A program made the translations under genes and the position numbers. Of a DNA stretch of 64,000 nucleotides, positions 25,147 to 34,178 are shown one piece after another. Source of the stretch: CAVRUD01 sp963849635 (GTDB lineage Bacteria > Chloroflexota > Chloroflexia > Thermomicrobiales > UBA6265). The stretch lies in NCBI GenBank assembly GCA_963849635.1, contig CAWKIA010000018.1, positions 620,001-684,000 on the forward strand, written 5' to 3'. The notes beneath the pieces are model-generated. The model ran no database searches. It was not told the origin of the DNA and was given only the letters and a program-made list of their open reading frames with translations. Every line of letters starts with the position of its first letter. Within the stretch, counting starts at the first letter, position 1.

Positions 25147-26362
25147 ATGGCAACCCCAAACGAGTCCAGGAATCAGTCCGTCATTCTCGGAGGTGTTCGC
25201 ACACCGTTTACGAAGCTCAACGGCGGGCTTTCGACCAAGAGCGCGACCGAACTCGGATCGATCGTCATCCGGGCCGCTCTAGACCGGACGGGCGTCGATC
25301 CGCGCTCGGTCGATCACGTCGTGATGGGCCAGGTGCTCCAGGGCGGAGCAGGTCAGAACCCGGCCCGGCAGGCGGCATTCGGCGCTGGTCTGGCAAGGAC
25401 GGTAACGTCGGAGACGGTCAACCGCGTCTGCGGCTCGGGCATGCTCGCCATCGAGCAGGCCGATCTGCTCATCCGGGCGGGCGACCATGACGTCGTGGTC
25501 GCCGGCGGGATGGAGAGCATGTCGAACGCGCCATACGCCCTGGCAAAGGCCCGCGGCGGGTACCGCATGGGAAACGGCGTCCTTGAAGACCTGATGGTGA
25601 AGGACGGTCTGCTCTGCGCCGTTTGCAACGTCCAAATGGGTACGCACGGCGACAACGTGTCCGAGGAGGTCGGTGTTTCCCGTGAGGAGCAGGACGCCTG
25701 GGCGCTGCGCTCCCACGAGACCTACTTCGCCGCCAAAGGGTCGCGGGGTGATGGCCGAGGAGATCGTCCCGGTCGACGTGCAGGTGCGCAAAGGCACGAT
25801 GACCGTCGACACGGACGAGGCTCCCCGCCGCGACACGAGCCTCGAAGCCCTGGCCAACCTGAAGCCCGTCTTCTCGCCGGACGGCACCGTCACGGCAGGA
25901 AATGCCCCCGGAATCAACGATGGCGCGGCGGCGGTCGTGGTCACAAGTGCGCGGTGGGCACAGCAGAACGGGTTCACGCCTCGCGCGACGATCTTGGCCC
26001 GGGGCGTCGCCGGGTGGGACGCTCCGTACCTGGCGTTCACGCCGGAGATGGCCGGCCGGATCGCCCTCGAACGGGCGGGACTCACCGTTGACGATCTTGA
26101 TCTGGTTGAGATCAACGAGGCGTTTGCCAGTGTGGCCATCACCGCCGCCCGTCGCCTCGGCGTCGACCCCAACAAGGTCAATGTCAACGGCGGCGCGGTC
26201 GCCCTCGGCCACCCGATCGGAGCGAGCGGAACCAGGATCACCCTCGCACTGATCAATGAGCTGCACCGGCGGGGCGGCGGCATCGGCCTGGCCGCCATTT
26301 GCTCCGGCGGTGGCCAGGGTGACGCGCTGATCGTCAGCGTCCCTGGGACGAGTGCCCGATGA
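25147..26362 (+). CDS. Acetyl-CoA C-acyltransferase (thiolase), frameshifted
   Basis: Thiolytic cleavage step of beta-oxidation or acetoacetyl-CoA synthesis. The first frame carries LGGVRTPFTKLNGG, the nucleophile cysteine in NRVCGSGMLAIEQ (residue about 92) and VVVAGGMESMSN. The second frame carries DLVEINEAFAS, NVNGGAVALGHPIGASG (catalytic His) and the second cysteine in AAICSGGGQGDA. The break lies at a GGGG run (25745-25748); dropping one G gives a normal 404-residue protein. ATG 25147 follows AAGGAAG. It overlaps the carbonic anhydrase start by four bases. Confidence 0.92.
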
Positions 26363-26943
26363 CGACCCGCATTCGCGCCAGTGACCACGGTGAATTGCGA
26401 CCAGTGATCCTTCCGTTCAACGGCGTCTGGCCGCGTATCGCCGAAGACGCCTTTGTCGCGCCGGGCGCGGTGGTTGTCGGCGATGTCGAGATCGGCCCGC
26501 AGGCTAGCGTCTGGTTCCACGTCACAATCCGGGGAGATGTCGCCCCGATCCGGATCGGGGCCCGCACCAATATTCAGGACGCGTCTGTCATTCATGTCGA
26601 TGGCGGTGTCCCGTGCGTGATCGCCGACGACGTCACCGTTGGCCACAACGCCATCGTCCATGCCAGCGTCATCGAACCCGGGGTGACAATCGGGATGGGA
26701 GCGATCGTCCTGTCCAATTGCACCGTTGGCGCCGGGGCGGTGATCGCCGCTGGAGCGGTCGTCCCTGAAGGGACAGTTGTCGCTCCTGGCGCCACGATGA
26801 TGGGGATACCAGCCAGGGACCGCGGTCCTCTGGCTTCAGAGCGCAAGGCATTGCTCGACGCCATTGCCGAGAAGTATGTCCGCAATGGAGCGACCTTTCG
26901 CCAGATCATCGCCGACGTTACCAGTGAGTCAGCGTCCGAGTAA
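26359..26943 (+). CDS. Gamma-class carbonic anhydrase-like hexapeptide protein
   Basis: A 194-residue left-handed beta-helix trimeric protein. Metal-ligand histidines are in place: SVIHVDGG and TVGHNAIVHASVIEPG (near residues 77, 95 and 100). RGDVAPIRIGARTNIQD is the usual Arg-Asp-Gln block. Family members hydrate CO2 or act as CaiE/PaaY-like thioesterases of CoA esters. Translational coupling to the thiolase gene (ATGA overlap) favours a PaaY-like role in CoA metabolism, which is inference. Confidence 0.85.
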   Translation: MTTRIRASDHGELRPVILPFNGVWPRIAEDAFVAPGAVVVGDVEIGPQASVWFHVTIRGDVAPIRIGARTNIQDASVIHVDGGVPCVIADDVTVGHNAIVHASVIEPGVTIGMGAIVLSNCTVGAGAVIAAGAVVPEGTVVAPGATMMGIPARDRGPLASERKALLDAIAEKYVRNGATFRQIIADVTSESASE

Positions 26944-27050
26944 TCTGGAGCCTGGTCAGGACAATCCTCGTGCCGCCTGTGGCCTGAACCTGATCGACTG
27001 TTGGTCACGCGCGTCGCCGGTTTGGCGCGTCAACCGGTGGGGGGAAACGC

Positions 27051-27821
27051 ATGCCAATCGAGATCCACGAAGATGGCCGCATCGCGACGGTGGTCATCAA
27101 CCGCCCTGAAGCGCTCAACGCCTTCGACACCGACCACCTGCGCGACTTCATCGCCGTCGTACGCGACCTGAGTACGAACAAGGAAGTGCGCGCTGTCGTC
27201 CTCACTGGCGCGGGCGACCGCGCCTTCGCTGCCGGAGCCGACATCCGCGCAATGCGAGATATGGACAGGGAGGCAGGCCGTGAGTTTGGGCGTCTGGGTC
27301 ATGGAGCTGCGTTTGCCCTCGAGTCTCTGCCTCAGCCGGTCATCGCGGCTGTAAATGGCTTTGCCCTCGGCGGGGGCTGCGAGCTGGCCCTGGCTTCAGA
27401 CATCCGGCTGGCATCAGAGAAGGCGGTCTTCGCCCAGCCCGAGGTCAGTCTAGGCATTTGTCCCGGCTGGGGCGCGACCCAGCGCCTCCCCCGGATCATC
27501 GGCCCCGGACTCGCCGCTGAGCTGATCTTCACTGGGCGGCGGGTCACCGCGGAGGAGGCGCTCCGAATCGGACTGGTCAACGCCATCTATCCACCCGAAG
27601 CATTGCTGGACAAAGCCAAGGAAATGGCTCACCAGATCGCGGCCAACAGCCCGGTGGCAATCGCCGCTGCCAAACAAGCCATTGCCGCATCCCACGGCGA
27701 ATCGGGCAAGGGCCTCGCGATCGAGCTCGACTTCTTCGCCCGCTCCTTCGCCACCCATGACCAGCACGAAGGGATGACCGCCTTCATCGAAAAGCGCAGC
27801 CCCGCCTTCACCGGCTCCTAA
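27051..27821 (+). CDS. Enoyl-CoA hydratase
   Basis: Hydrates trans-2-enoyl-CoA to 3-hydroxyacyl-CoA. The 256-residue crotonase-fold protein has the CoA-binding loop AFAAGADIRAM, the first catalytic Glu in GFALGGGCELALASDI, and the second in VFAQPEVSLGICPGWGATQRLPR (read from VFAQPEVSLG), near residues 110 and 130. It follows the carbonic anhydrase gene after about 107 bases. It belongs to the same beta-oxidation group as the dehydrogenase, thiolase and ETF genes. The intergenic part after it contains CACGTCTTACGTCTCTCGAC, similar to the inverted repeat at 21448-21508. Confidence 0.92.
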   Translation: MPIEIHEDGRIATVVINRPEALNAFDTDHLRDFIAVVRDLSTNKEVRAVVLTGAGDRAFAAGADIRAMRDMDREAGREFGRLGHGAAFALESLPQPVIAAVNGFALGGGCELALASDIRLASEKAVFAQPEVSLGICPGWGATQRLPRIIGPGLAAELIFTGRRVTAEEALRIGLVNAIYPPEALLDKAKEMAHQIAANSPVAIAAAKQAIAASHGESGKGLAIELDFFARSFATHDQHEGMTAFIEKRSPAFTGS

Positions 27822-27855
27822 CCCACGTCTTACGTCTCTCGACTCGGAGGACCCT

Positions 27856-28611
27856 TTGAACATCGTAGTGCTCGTCAAACAGGTTCCCGATATGAACGCG
27901 GTCAAAATCGACCGCGCCTCCGGAAAGCCGGTGCTCAGCGGCCAGCTCGTGGTGAGTTCGTTCGATGAGTACGCCATTGAAGAGGCGCTCCGGCTGAAGG
28001 ACGCCCACGGCGGCGAGGTAACTGTCGTCTGCGCGGGACCGCAGTCAGCTAAGGACGCGATCACCCGAGCGTTAGCGATGGGCGCCGACAAGGGAGTCCA
28101 CCTACTCACTGGAGAAACGGGTTCGGTCGACACGCTCGCGCTGGCGGCAGCCCTCGCCGGGGCGCTCAAGGGGTTGCCGCACGACCTGATCCTCGTCGGC
28201 CAGAACTCGGATGACTCGACCACGGGCCACGTCGGTCCCCAGCTCGCCGAACTGCTCGGGTTGCCAAGTGTCTCCTCAGTCACTGAGCTGACGGTATCTG
28301 GCTCGCATCTGACCGCGTCCAGGGACACCGAGGACGGCAAGCAAACGGTCGAGCTCGATCTGCCTGCGGTCGTCCTGGCGATGACCGGCTTGAACGAGCC
28401 GCGCTACCCATCCCTCAAAGGCATCATGGCGGCGAAGAAGAAGCCGATCGATCAGATTCCACTCGCGATCGAGGCAGTACCCGACCGGGTGACGTGGGGC
28501 GAACCTTTCGTGCCGGAGCGCACGGTTCAAGGCGTCATTGTCCAGGATGTGCCGGCGGCCGACGCTGCCAGGCAACTCGTCTCCTGGCTCAAAGAACGCA
28601 AGCTGATCTAG
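27856..28611 (+). CDS. etfB: Electron transfer flavoprotein beta subunit
   Basis: Partner of EtfA in carrying electrons from acyl-CoA dehydrogenase to the quinone pool. The 251-residue protein has NIVVLVKQVPDMNAV, FDEYAIEEALRLKD, ALAMGADKGVHLL and the AMP-binding-type block LVGQNSDDSTTGHVGPQLAELLG (read from GQNSDDSTTGHVG). The start codon is TTG at 27856 with GGAGG five bases upstream. etfA follows after 66 bases. Confidence 0.93.
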   Translation: MNIVVLVKQVPDMNAVKIDRASGKPVLSGQLVVSSFDEYAIEEALRLKDAHGGEVTVVCAGPQSAKDAITRALAMGADKGVHLLTGETGSVDTLALAAALAGALKGLPHDLILVGQNSDDSTTGHVGPQLAELLGLPSVSSVTELTVSGSHLTASRDTEDGKQTVELDLPAVVLAMTGLNEPRYPSLKGIMAAKKKPIDQIPLAIEAVPDRVTWGEPFVPERTVQGVIVQDVPAADAARQLVSWLKERKLI

Positions 28612-28677
28612 ACCCTCGTTACTGGACCTCGTGGTGGCCGCACGCACCTGACCTGTTGACGCACCGTTGGAGCACCC

Positions 28678-29671
28678 ATGACCGATTCGAAGAAGAACGT
28701 TCTCGTCGTCACCGAGACGAGCGATGGCGATCTCCGTCCCGTCTCACTTGAACTCGTCACCGCCGGCAAGCACGTCGCCGCCGCAACGGGTGGCTCCGTC
28801 ATCGCCCTGGTGATGGGATCAGGCATCAACGCGGCCACCGCCGCGCTGAGCGGGGCGGGCGTCGATCAGGTACTTGTCGCCGACGACACGAGACTAGCGC
28901 ATTTTACGAGCGAGTCGGCGACGGCCGTGCTCGTAGCCGCGATCCAGCACGTTTCTCCAGGAATCGTCCTGATCCCAGGGACGACCTCGGGCCGGGACTT
29001 TGCGCCCCGAGCCGCGGCCCGGCTGGGCGTTGGCCTCGCCGCTGACTGCGTCGATCTCTCGGTTGAGGACGGCAATCTCGTTGCCATCCGCCCCGTACTT
29101 GGCGGCAAAGTGCAGACCGCGGTGCGGATGCCCGGCAGCCACCCTCAGATGGCGACAGTGCGGCCAGGAAGTTTTGAGAAGGCCGCCAGCGGAGGTGGCA
29201 ACGCCCCCACCGAGCAGCTTTCAGTAGCACTGAGCCCGGACGATCTTCGGGTTACCGTTACTGGCACCGCCGAGGCCGAAGCCGGCACGGCGAGCCTCGA
29301 CTCCGCATCGGTGATCGTCGCGGGTGGCCGGGGCCTGAAAGAGCCGGACAAGTTCTCCCTGATCGAGGATCTGGCGGGAGCGCTCAATGCCGCTGTCGGC
29401 GCTTCGCGGGCGGTGGTCGATGCCGGCTGGCGACCGCACCACGAGCAGGTGGGACAGACGGGCCGGACTGTGTCGCCCAAGCTCTACATCGCGGTCGGGA
29501 TCAGTGGCGCGGTCCAGCATCTGGTGGGTATGCAGGGGTCGGAGACGATCGTGGCGATCAATCGTGATCCCGATGCGCCGATCTTCAAGATCGCGTCGTT
29601 CGGGATCGTCGGGCGATCTCTTTGAGGTCGTACCGGCGCTGGTCGCGGAACTGAAGGCCGCACGGAATTAG
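28678..29671 (+). CDS. etfA: Electron transfer flavoprotein alpha subunit, frameshifted near its end
   Basis: Binds FAD between EtfA and EtfB. The C-terminal FAD domain is evident: VAGGRGLKEPDKFSLIEDL, GASRAVVDAGWRPHHEQVGQTG (read from GASRAVVDAGW), LYIAVGISGAVQHLVGMQGS and AINRDPDAPIFKIASFGIVG. The first frame stops too early; one extra G in the GGG at 29611-29613 accounts for it, and the next frame supplies the expected tail DLFEVVPALVAELKAARN up to 29671. Total is about 330 residues, normal for the family. A terminator follows. Confidence 0.92.
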
Positions 29672-29692
29672 ACGGCGAAATCCGAGCCGGCG

Positions 29693-29719
29693 GGGGACGG
29701 GACGCTTAGTCTCGTCCCC
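29693..29719 (+). terminator. Terminator-like hairpin after etfA
   Basis: GGGGACGGGA (29693-29702) pairs with TCTCGTCCCC (29710-29719) across a seven-base loop with one G-U pair, followed by TCATCGTTTTCT. It separates etfBA from the LacI-regulated operon. Confidence 0.65.
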
Positions 29720-29737
29720 TCATCGTTTTCTCCCCTA

Positions 29738-29792
29738 TTGACGGCCCTGGCATCACCCTATAGACTCCGGACCATCGTCGAAACGCTTCGAC
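29738..29792 (+). promoter_or_regulatory. Promoter and probable LacI-type operator of the sugar operon
   Basis: TTGACG (29738-29743) precedes TAGACT (29761-29766) by 17 bases, or TATAGA by 15. Just downstream, GTCGAAACGCTTCGAC (29777-29792) is a near-perfect palindrome around a central CG, the usual form of LacI-family operators. Position over the transcription start suits repression by the regulator encoded next. Confidence 0.6.
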
Positions 29793-29827
29793 AATCTCGC
29801 GACGCTCGACTCGGCAAGGAATCGTCG

Positions 29828-30853
29828 ATGCCGACGATGCACGATGTTGCCAGGCAAGCCGGGGTCTCCCTCTCGACGGTGTCGTATGCCCTCAGCGGCA
29901 AACGCACCATCTCCGAGGCAACGCGACAGCGCGTCCTCGACGCCGTCCGCGACCTTGACTTCCACCCCAATCCCCACGGCCGCGCCCTCGCCAGCCGCCG
30001 CTCCAACACCATCGCCCTTGTCTTTCCCGCCCTCCTCCGTGGCCTCAGCGGAGAGAAGCTCGAGTTCGTCTCCGCCGCCGCCGCCGCCGCCGCCGCCCAC
30101 GGCTACGCCTTCCTCATCTCCATCTCCCCCGATCAGGACGCCGAAGTCGTCCACCTCACCCGTCGCGGCTTCACCGACGGCCTGATCCTGATGGAGATCA
30201 TGCTTCACGACCGGCGAGTGGAGCTGCTGCGGGAGCGGCACTACCCCTTCGCGATGATCGGCCACTGCGAGGACAACACCGGCATCAGCTTCGTCGACCT
30301 CGATTTCACGACGGCGGCGCGGGAAGCCGTCACCTACCTCGCGGGGCTCGGCCATCGCGACATCGCGTTCCTTGGCTTCACCAAAGACCTCTTCGACGCG
30401 GGGTACGGACCAGAGGTCCGGTCGAAGATCGGGTTCGACGCCGCGATCGCCGAGCTCGGGCTGAAAGGGCGCTGGATCCACTGCGCGCCGACGCCGCGGG
30501 CCGCGTATGAGGCGGTGCAAGCACTGCTGACCGAGACGCCGGAATGCACCGCGGTGCTGACCGGTCACAACGACGCGATCAGCGGGATGCTGCAGGCGGC
30601 GCAGGAGCGGGGTCGCTCGATTCCGAACGAACTTTCCATTCTGGCGATTGCCTCGGCGCGGCAGGCCGAAACGCTCACGCCGACGATCACCACGATGAAC
30701 TTCCCGGCGGAGGAAATGGGCCGGCTCGGGGCGGAGTACCTGATCCGGCTGCTGGAAGGAGGTGAGGTCGAGCCAATCCACCGGCTTCTGCGGGCCGAGC
30801 TACAGGTACGACAGAGCTCCGGGCCCGCGCCTCGTCTTGCGGGTATCCCTTGA
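29828..30853 (+). CDS. LacI-family transcriptional regulator
   Basis: A 341-residue repressor. The helix-turn-helix MHDVARQAGVSLSTVSYALSGKRTISEATRQRVLDA (shown from HDVARQAGVSLSTVSYAL) is at residues 4-40, the hinge helix PNPHGRALASRRS follows, and the periplasmic-binding-like effector domain runs from about 60 to 335. The effector domain contains an unusual run of eight alanines after EFVSA. ATG 29828 has AAGGAA upstream. It is the first gene before a sugar ABC transporter and likely controls it and itself; the ligand is probably the transported sugar. Confidence 0.92.
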   Translation: MPTMHDVARQAGVSLSTVSYALSGKRTISEATRQRVLDAVRDLDFHPNPHGRALASRRSNTIALVFPALLRGLSGEKLEFVSAAAAAAAAHGYAFLISISPDQDAEVVHLTRRGFTDGLILMEIMLHDRRVELLRERHYPFAMIGHCEDNTGISFVDLDFTTAAREAVTYLAGLGHRDIAFLGFTKDLFDAGYGPEVRSKIGFDAAIAELGLKGRWIHCAPTPRAAYEAVQALLTETPECTAVLTGHNDAISGMLQAAQERGRSIPNELSILAIASARQAETLTPTITTMNFPAEEMGRLGAEYLIRLLEGGEVEPIHRLLRAELQVRQSSGPAPRLAGIP

Positions 30854-30925
30854 CGGCGTCGTCAGGGCGGGACCTCCGATCCGGCCGCTCCGATCCGAGC
30901 GGCGCGTCACGCTGAGGAGTGAGCA

Positions 30926-32191
30926 ATGAACCGAGCGACGATGGGGTCGAAGCTGACACGGCGGGAGATCGTGAAGGGCGCGGCGGCGGGAGCCGTCGGC
31001 GCAACCGCATTGGGCGTTTCCCGGCCGCGCCGGACCAACGCGAAGCAGGAGCAGATCACTCTTACCTGGTGGGATTACTACAGCGAGGGCGCCAACAACA
31101 CCGCGATGGACAACCAGCATCAGCGGTTTATGGAGAGCCACCCGAACATCAAGATCGAGCGCACGGCGATTCCCTTCGCCGACCTCAAGACCAAGCTGCT
31201 GCAGGGCGCCACCGCAGGCGAGTTGCCGGACATCGCCGTGATCGACAATCCCGACCACCAGGCCTTTGCCGCGCTCGGCATCCTGGAGGATCTGACCGAG
31301 CGGGTAACCGCTTGGGGTCAGGCCGAGTCCTACTTCGAGGGTCCCTGGGCTTCGACGATCTGGCAGGGCCAGAACTACGGCATCCCGGACAACAGCAATT
31401 GCCTCGTGCTCTGGTACAACACGGCCTTCACGACCCCGGCGGAGGTGGTGGCGCCGACGACCTGGGACGAGTTGACCGCCGCGGTTGAGAAGCTGACCGA
31501 GGGCGACCGCTTCGGCCTGGCGGTGAGCGGGATCAAGAGTGAGGAAGGCACCTTCCAGTGGTTGCCCTTCCTCTGGGAAACTGGCGAGGACATCCCTACG
31601 ATTAACAGCGACGGCGGCAAGGCGGCGCTGCAACTCTGGGTCGACTACGTCGAAAACGGCTACATGTCGCAGGGCATCCTGGGCTGGAGCCAGGGCGACG
31701 TCCTGGCCCAGTTCCAGAACGGCAAGGCCGCGATGATGATCAACGGCCCGTGGCAGATTCCGGCGCTACGCGCGGACAGCCCCGACCTGACGTGGGAGGT
31801 GGCGGTCCTGCCGAAGCAAACGACCAGCGCCTCCATCCTTGGCGGCGAGAACTACAGCATCGTTGCCGGCGGCGAGAACGTCGACGCCGCCTGGGAGCTG
31901 CTGACCTGGACCCAGGAGCCGGAGAACTTGAAGACCTACCTGGGTGAGGCCGGCAAGCTGCCGAGCCGGGCCGACCTGGCCGAAGATCCCCAGTGGACGG
32001 GCGATCCGGTCCTGGCCGTCTTCATCGAGCAGCTCAAGGTGGCGAAGCCGCGCGCCTACGGCGACAAGTACCCCGAAATCTCCAACGCGATCCAGGAGGC
32101 GATCCAGGGCGCCGTCAGCGGCCAGAGCGACGTCGCCGCCGCCCTGGAGAAGGCGGAAGCGGCGATCACGCCGCTGCTGCCGGAGTCGTAG
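30926..32191 (+). CDS. Sugar ABC transporter substrate-binding protein, Tat-type signal
   Basis: Extracytoplasmic family 1 solute-binding protein, 421 residues. The N-terminus has LTRREIVKGAAAGAVGATALG, a twin-arginine signal (RR at about residues 13-14). The mature body shows ITLTWWDYYSEGANNT and FQNGKAAMMINGPWQIP, both typical of maltose/oligosaccharide binders. GAGGAG precedes ATG 30926 by six bases. The transport operon continues with two permeases; no ATPase gene is present, so a shared MsmK-like ATPase is expected from elsewhere in the genome. Confidence 0.92.
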   Translation: MNRATMGSKLTRREIVKGAAAGAVGATALGVSRPRRTNAKQEQITLTWWDYYSEGANNTAMDNQHQRFMESHPNIKIERTAIPFADLKTKLLQGATAGELPDIAVIDNPDHQAFAALGILEDLTERVTAWGQAESYFEGPWASTIWQGQNYGIPDNSNCLVLWYNTAFTTPAEVVAPTTWDELTAAVEKLTEGDRFGLAVSGIKSEEGTFQWLPFLWETGEDIPTINSDGGKAALQLWVDYVENGYMSQGILGWSQGDVLAQFQNGKAAMMINGPWQIPALRADSPDLTWEVAVLPKQTTSASILGGENYSIVAGGENVDAAWELLTWTQEPENLKTYLGEAGKLPSRADLAEDPQWTGDPVLAVFIEQLKVAKPRAYGDKYPEISNAIQEAIQGAVSGQSDVAAALEKAEAAITPLLPES

Positions 32192-32227
32192 GATAAGCGG
32201 GCTGATGGGTTCGCCGGATTGAAATCC

Positions 32228-32267
32228 GGCGCCTAGGCCCCAGGTTGAAACCTGGGGCCTAGGCGCC
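32228..32267. repeat. 18-bp perfect hairpin between binding protein and permease genes
   Basis: An 18-base arm starting GGCGCCTAGGCCCCAGGT (32228-32245) pairs perfectly with 32250-32267 around a TGAA loop. A smaller hairpin, GCCGGAT-TGAA-ATCCGGC, overlaps just upstream. A stable stem here could protect the binding-protein mRNA or partly stop transcription, giving more binding protein than permease. Confidence 0.7.
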
Positions 32268-32302
32268 AGCCTGGAATCGAAGCGGCGCCGGAGGAGGGTG
32301 TG

Positions 32303-33259
32303 ATGGCCGAACGCGCGATCCGGCAGGAAGGGATCGAAGGGACGGTCGCGGTCGCGGTCGGCAGTCACCGGCTGGCGCGGGCGCGGCGTCTCTCCAACTA
32401 CCTTTTCCTCCTGCCGGCCCTGATCTACATCTCGGTGACGATGCTCTACCCGCTCGTCTACAACCTGCGGATGAGCTTCCAGGATGTAACAGTTCGAACC
32501 TTTCTGGCCGATAACGCCCAGTGGATTGGCTTCGACAACTATCGCACCCTACTCAACGACTCTGACTTCCGCCACGCGATCTGGCTCTCGGTGATCTTCA
32601 CGGCGGGATCGCTCGTCTTCCAGTTCGCCATCGGCTTCGCCCTGGCCCTCTACTTCAACCGGCCGTTTCCTGGGAACGGCCTTTTTCGCGCGTTGCTCCT
32701 GCTCGCCTGGATGCTGCCAACCGTCGTAAGCGGCAGCGTCTTCCGCTGGATGTTCGACGGTGACTTCGGCGTGCTCAACTACGCCCTGCGGGAACTGAGC
32801 CTGATCGATAAGAACCGCTACTGGCTGCTCGATCCGGACACGGCTTTAGCCGGGACGATCCTGGCAAACATTTGGGTCGGCATCCCGTTCAATATGGTCC
32901 TCCTGCTGGCCGGGTTGCAGAACATCCCGACGACGCTCTACGAGGCGGCCAGCGTCGACGGGGCCAACGCGTGGCAGCGCTTCTGGTCGCTAACGCTCCC
33001 ACTGATGCGGCCGGTCTCGCTGAGTGTGCTGCTGCTCGGGATCATCTACACCTTCAAGGTCTTCGATTTGATCTACGTGATGACGGGCGGCGGACCGGTG
33101 GATGCGACGACGGTCCTGCCGATTGAGACCTACAACCTGAGCTTCAAGTTCTTCCGATTCGGAGAAGGAGCTGCAGCGGCGACGATGCTGCTCGTGGCCC
33201 TGATCGGGGTGGCGCTGGCGTACCTCTTCTGGACGCGGCGGGAGGAGGTGGCGGCATGA
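32303..33259 (+). CDS. Sugar ABC transporter permease, MalF/UgpA type
   Basis: A 318-residue inner-membrane protein with six hydrophobic segments (first NYLFLLPALIYISVTMLYPL). The EAA loop, YEAASVDGANAWQRFWSLTLPLMRP (read from EAASVDGANAWQRF), contacts the ATPase near residue 215. ATG 32303 or the adjacent GTG 32300 is the start after GGAGGAGG. It overlaps the next permease by four bases. Confidence 0.92.
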   Translation: MAERAIRQEGIEGTVAVAVGSHRLARARRLSNYLFLLPALIYISVTMLYPLVYNLRMSFQDVTVRTFLADNAQWIGFDNYRTLLNDSDFRHAIWLSVIFTAGSLVFQFAIGFALALYFNRPFPGNGLFRALLLLAWMLPTVVSGSVFRWMFDGDFGVLNYALRELSLIDKNRYWLLDPDTALAGTILANIWVGIPFNMVLLLAGLQNIPTTLYEAASVDGANAWQRFWSLTLPLMRPVSLSVLLLGIIYTFKVFDLIYVMTGGGPVDATTVLPIETYNLSFKFFRFGEGAAAATMLLVALIGVALAYLFWTRREEVAA

Positions 33260-34098
33260 ACCTCCTGGCACGGCTGCGGGCGCGCGGTTACGGCATGACG
33301 GCAATCGGTGCGGTGATCCTGCTGATCTATCTCTTCCCAGTCTTCTGGATGGCCTCGACTTCGCTCAAGTCGCAGCCCGACATCTTCGCGAGTCCACCAA
33401 AACTCTTCCCGAGCCCACCCCAGTGGGACGTCTACCGCGAGGCGGTCTTCGACAACGAGGTCGTCCTGCGGGCGATTCGCGCCAGCGTGATCATCAGCTT
33501 CGGGACGATGGTCCTGACGTTGCTCCTCGCGACCCCCGCGGCCTACGCGCTTGCCCGGCTGCGGCTGCGCGGCGGCTCGGTAATGGTTTTCCTCCTGTTG
33601 ATCTCGCAGTTGCTGCCGAGCATCGTGATCGCGGGACCGCTCTTCGTCGTCTTCAGCCGGATCGACCTCGTCAACTCCTATCCGGCCCTGATTCTGGCCG
33701 ACGCGACCTTCACGCTCCCGTTTTCGGTCATCATCTTGCGGCCCTTCTTCCTCACGGTCCCGATGGAGTTGGAGTCTGCCGCCCTCGTCGACGGCAGCAC
33801 CCGCTTCGGCGCCTTCTGGCGGATCGTCCTTCCCCTAGTGCGACCAGGCCTGATCACCGTCGCGGCCTTCGCCTTCCTCTTCGCCTGGGGCGAGTTCATC
33901 TTCGCGCTCACGCTCAACATCGACGAGGACATCCAGCCCGTAACCGTCGCCCTGAACAAGTTCATCAGCCAGTACGGCGTCCAATGGAACAGCCTCATGG
34001 CCGTGGCGACAACCGTCGCCCTCCCGATCATCGTCGTCTTCGCCGCCCTCCAGCGCTTCATCGTCGGTGGCCTCACCTCCGGCGCAACCAAGGAGTGA
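33256..34098 (+). CDS. Sugar ABC transporter permease, MalG/UgpE type
   Basis: A 280-residue inner-membrane protein with six hydrophobic segments (AIGAVILLIYLFPVFWMA first) and the EAA loop ESAALVDGSTRFGAFWRIVLP near residue 180. It completes a heterodimeric permease with the upstream MalF-like protein. The sequence is typical of the family with no missing segment; the stop is 80 bases before the isomerase gene. Confidence 0.92.
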   Translation: MNLLARLRARGYGMTAIGAVILLIYLFPVFWMASTSLKSQPDIFASPPKLFPSPPQWDVYREAVFDNEVVLRAIRASVIISFGTMVLTLLLATPAAYALARLRLRGGSVMVFLLLISQLLPSIVIAGPLFVVFSRIDLVNSYPALILADATFTLPFSVIILRPFFLTVPMELESAALVDGSTRFGAFWRIVLPLVRPGLITVAAFAFLFAWGEFIFALTLNIDEDIQPVTVALNKFISQYGVQWNSLMAVATTVALPIIVVFAALQRFIVGGLTSGATKE

Positions 34099-34178
34099 GG
34101 GGTTCCTCAGTCCTTGGTTGCCTGCGGTAAGATCCCTCGCCAACCGAATCTGACTGCCCATCGCGGCAAGGAGGCCAC

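Noticed and set aside
29753..30781. A 342-codon frame antisense to the LacI regulator
   Set aside because: Its Gly/Val-rich runs are the reverse of the Ala-rich region in the regulator, with no independent support.
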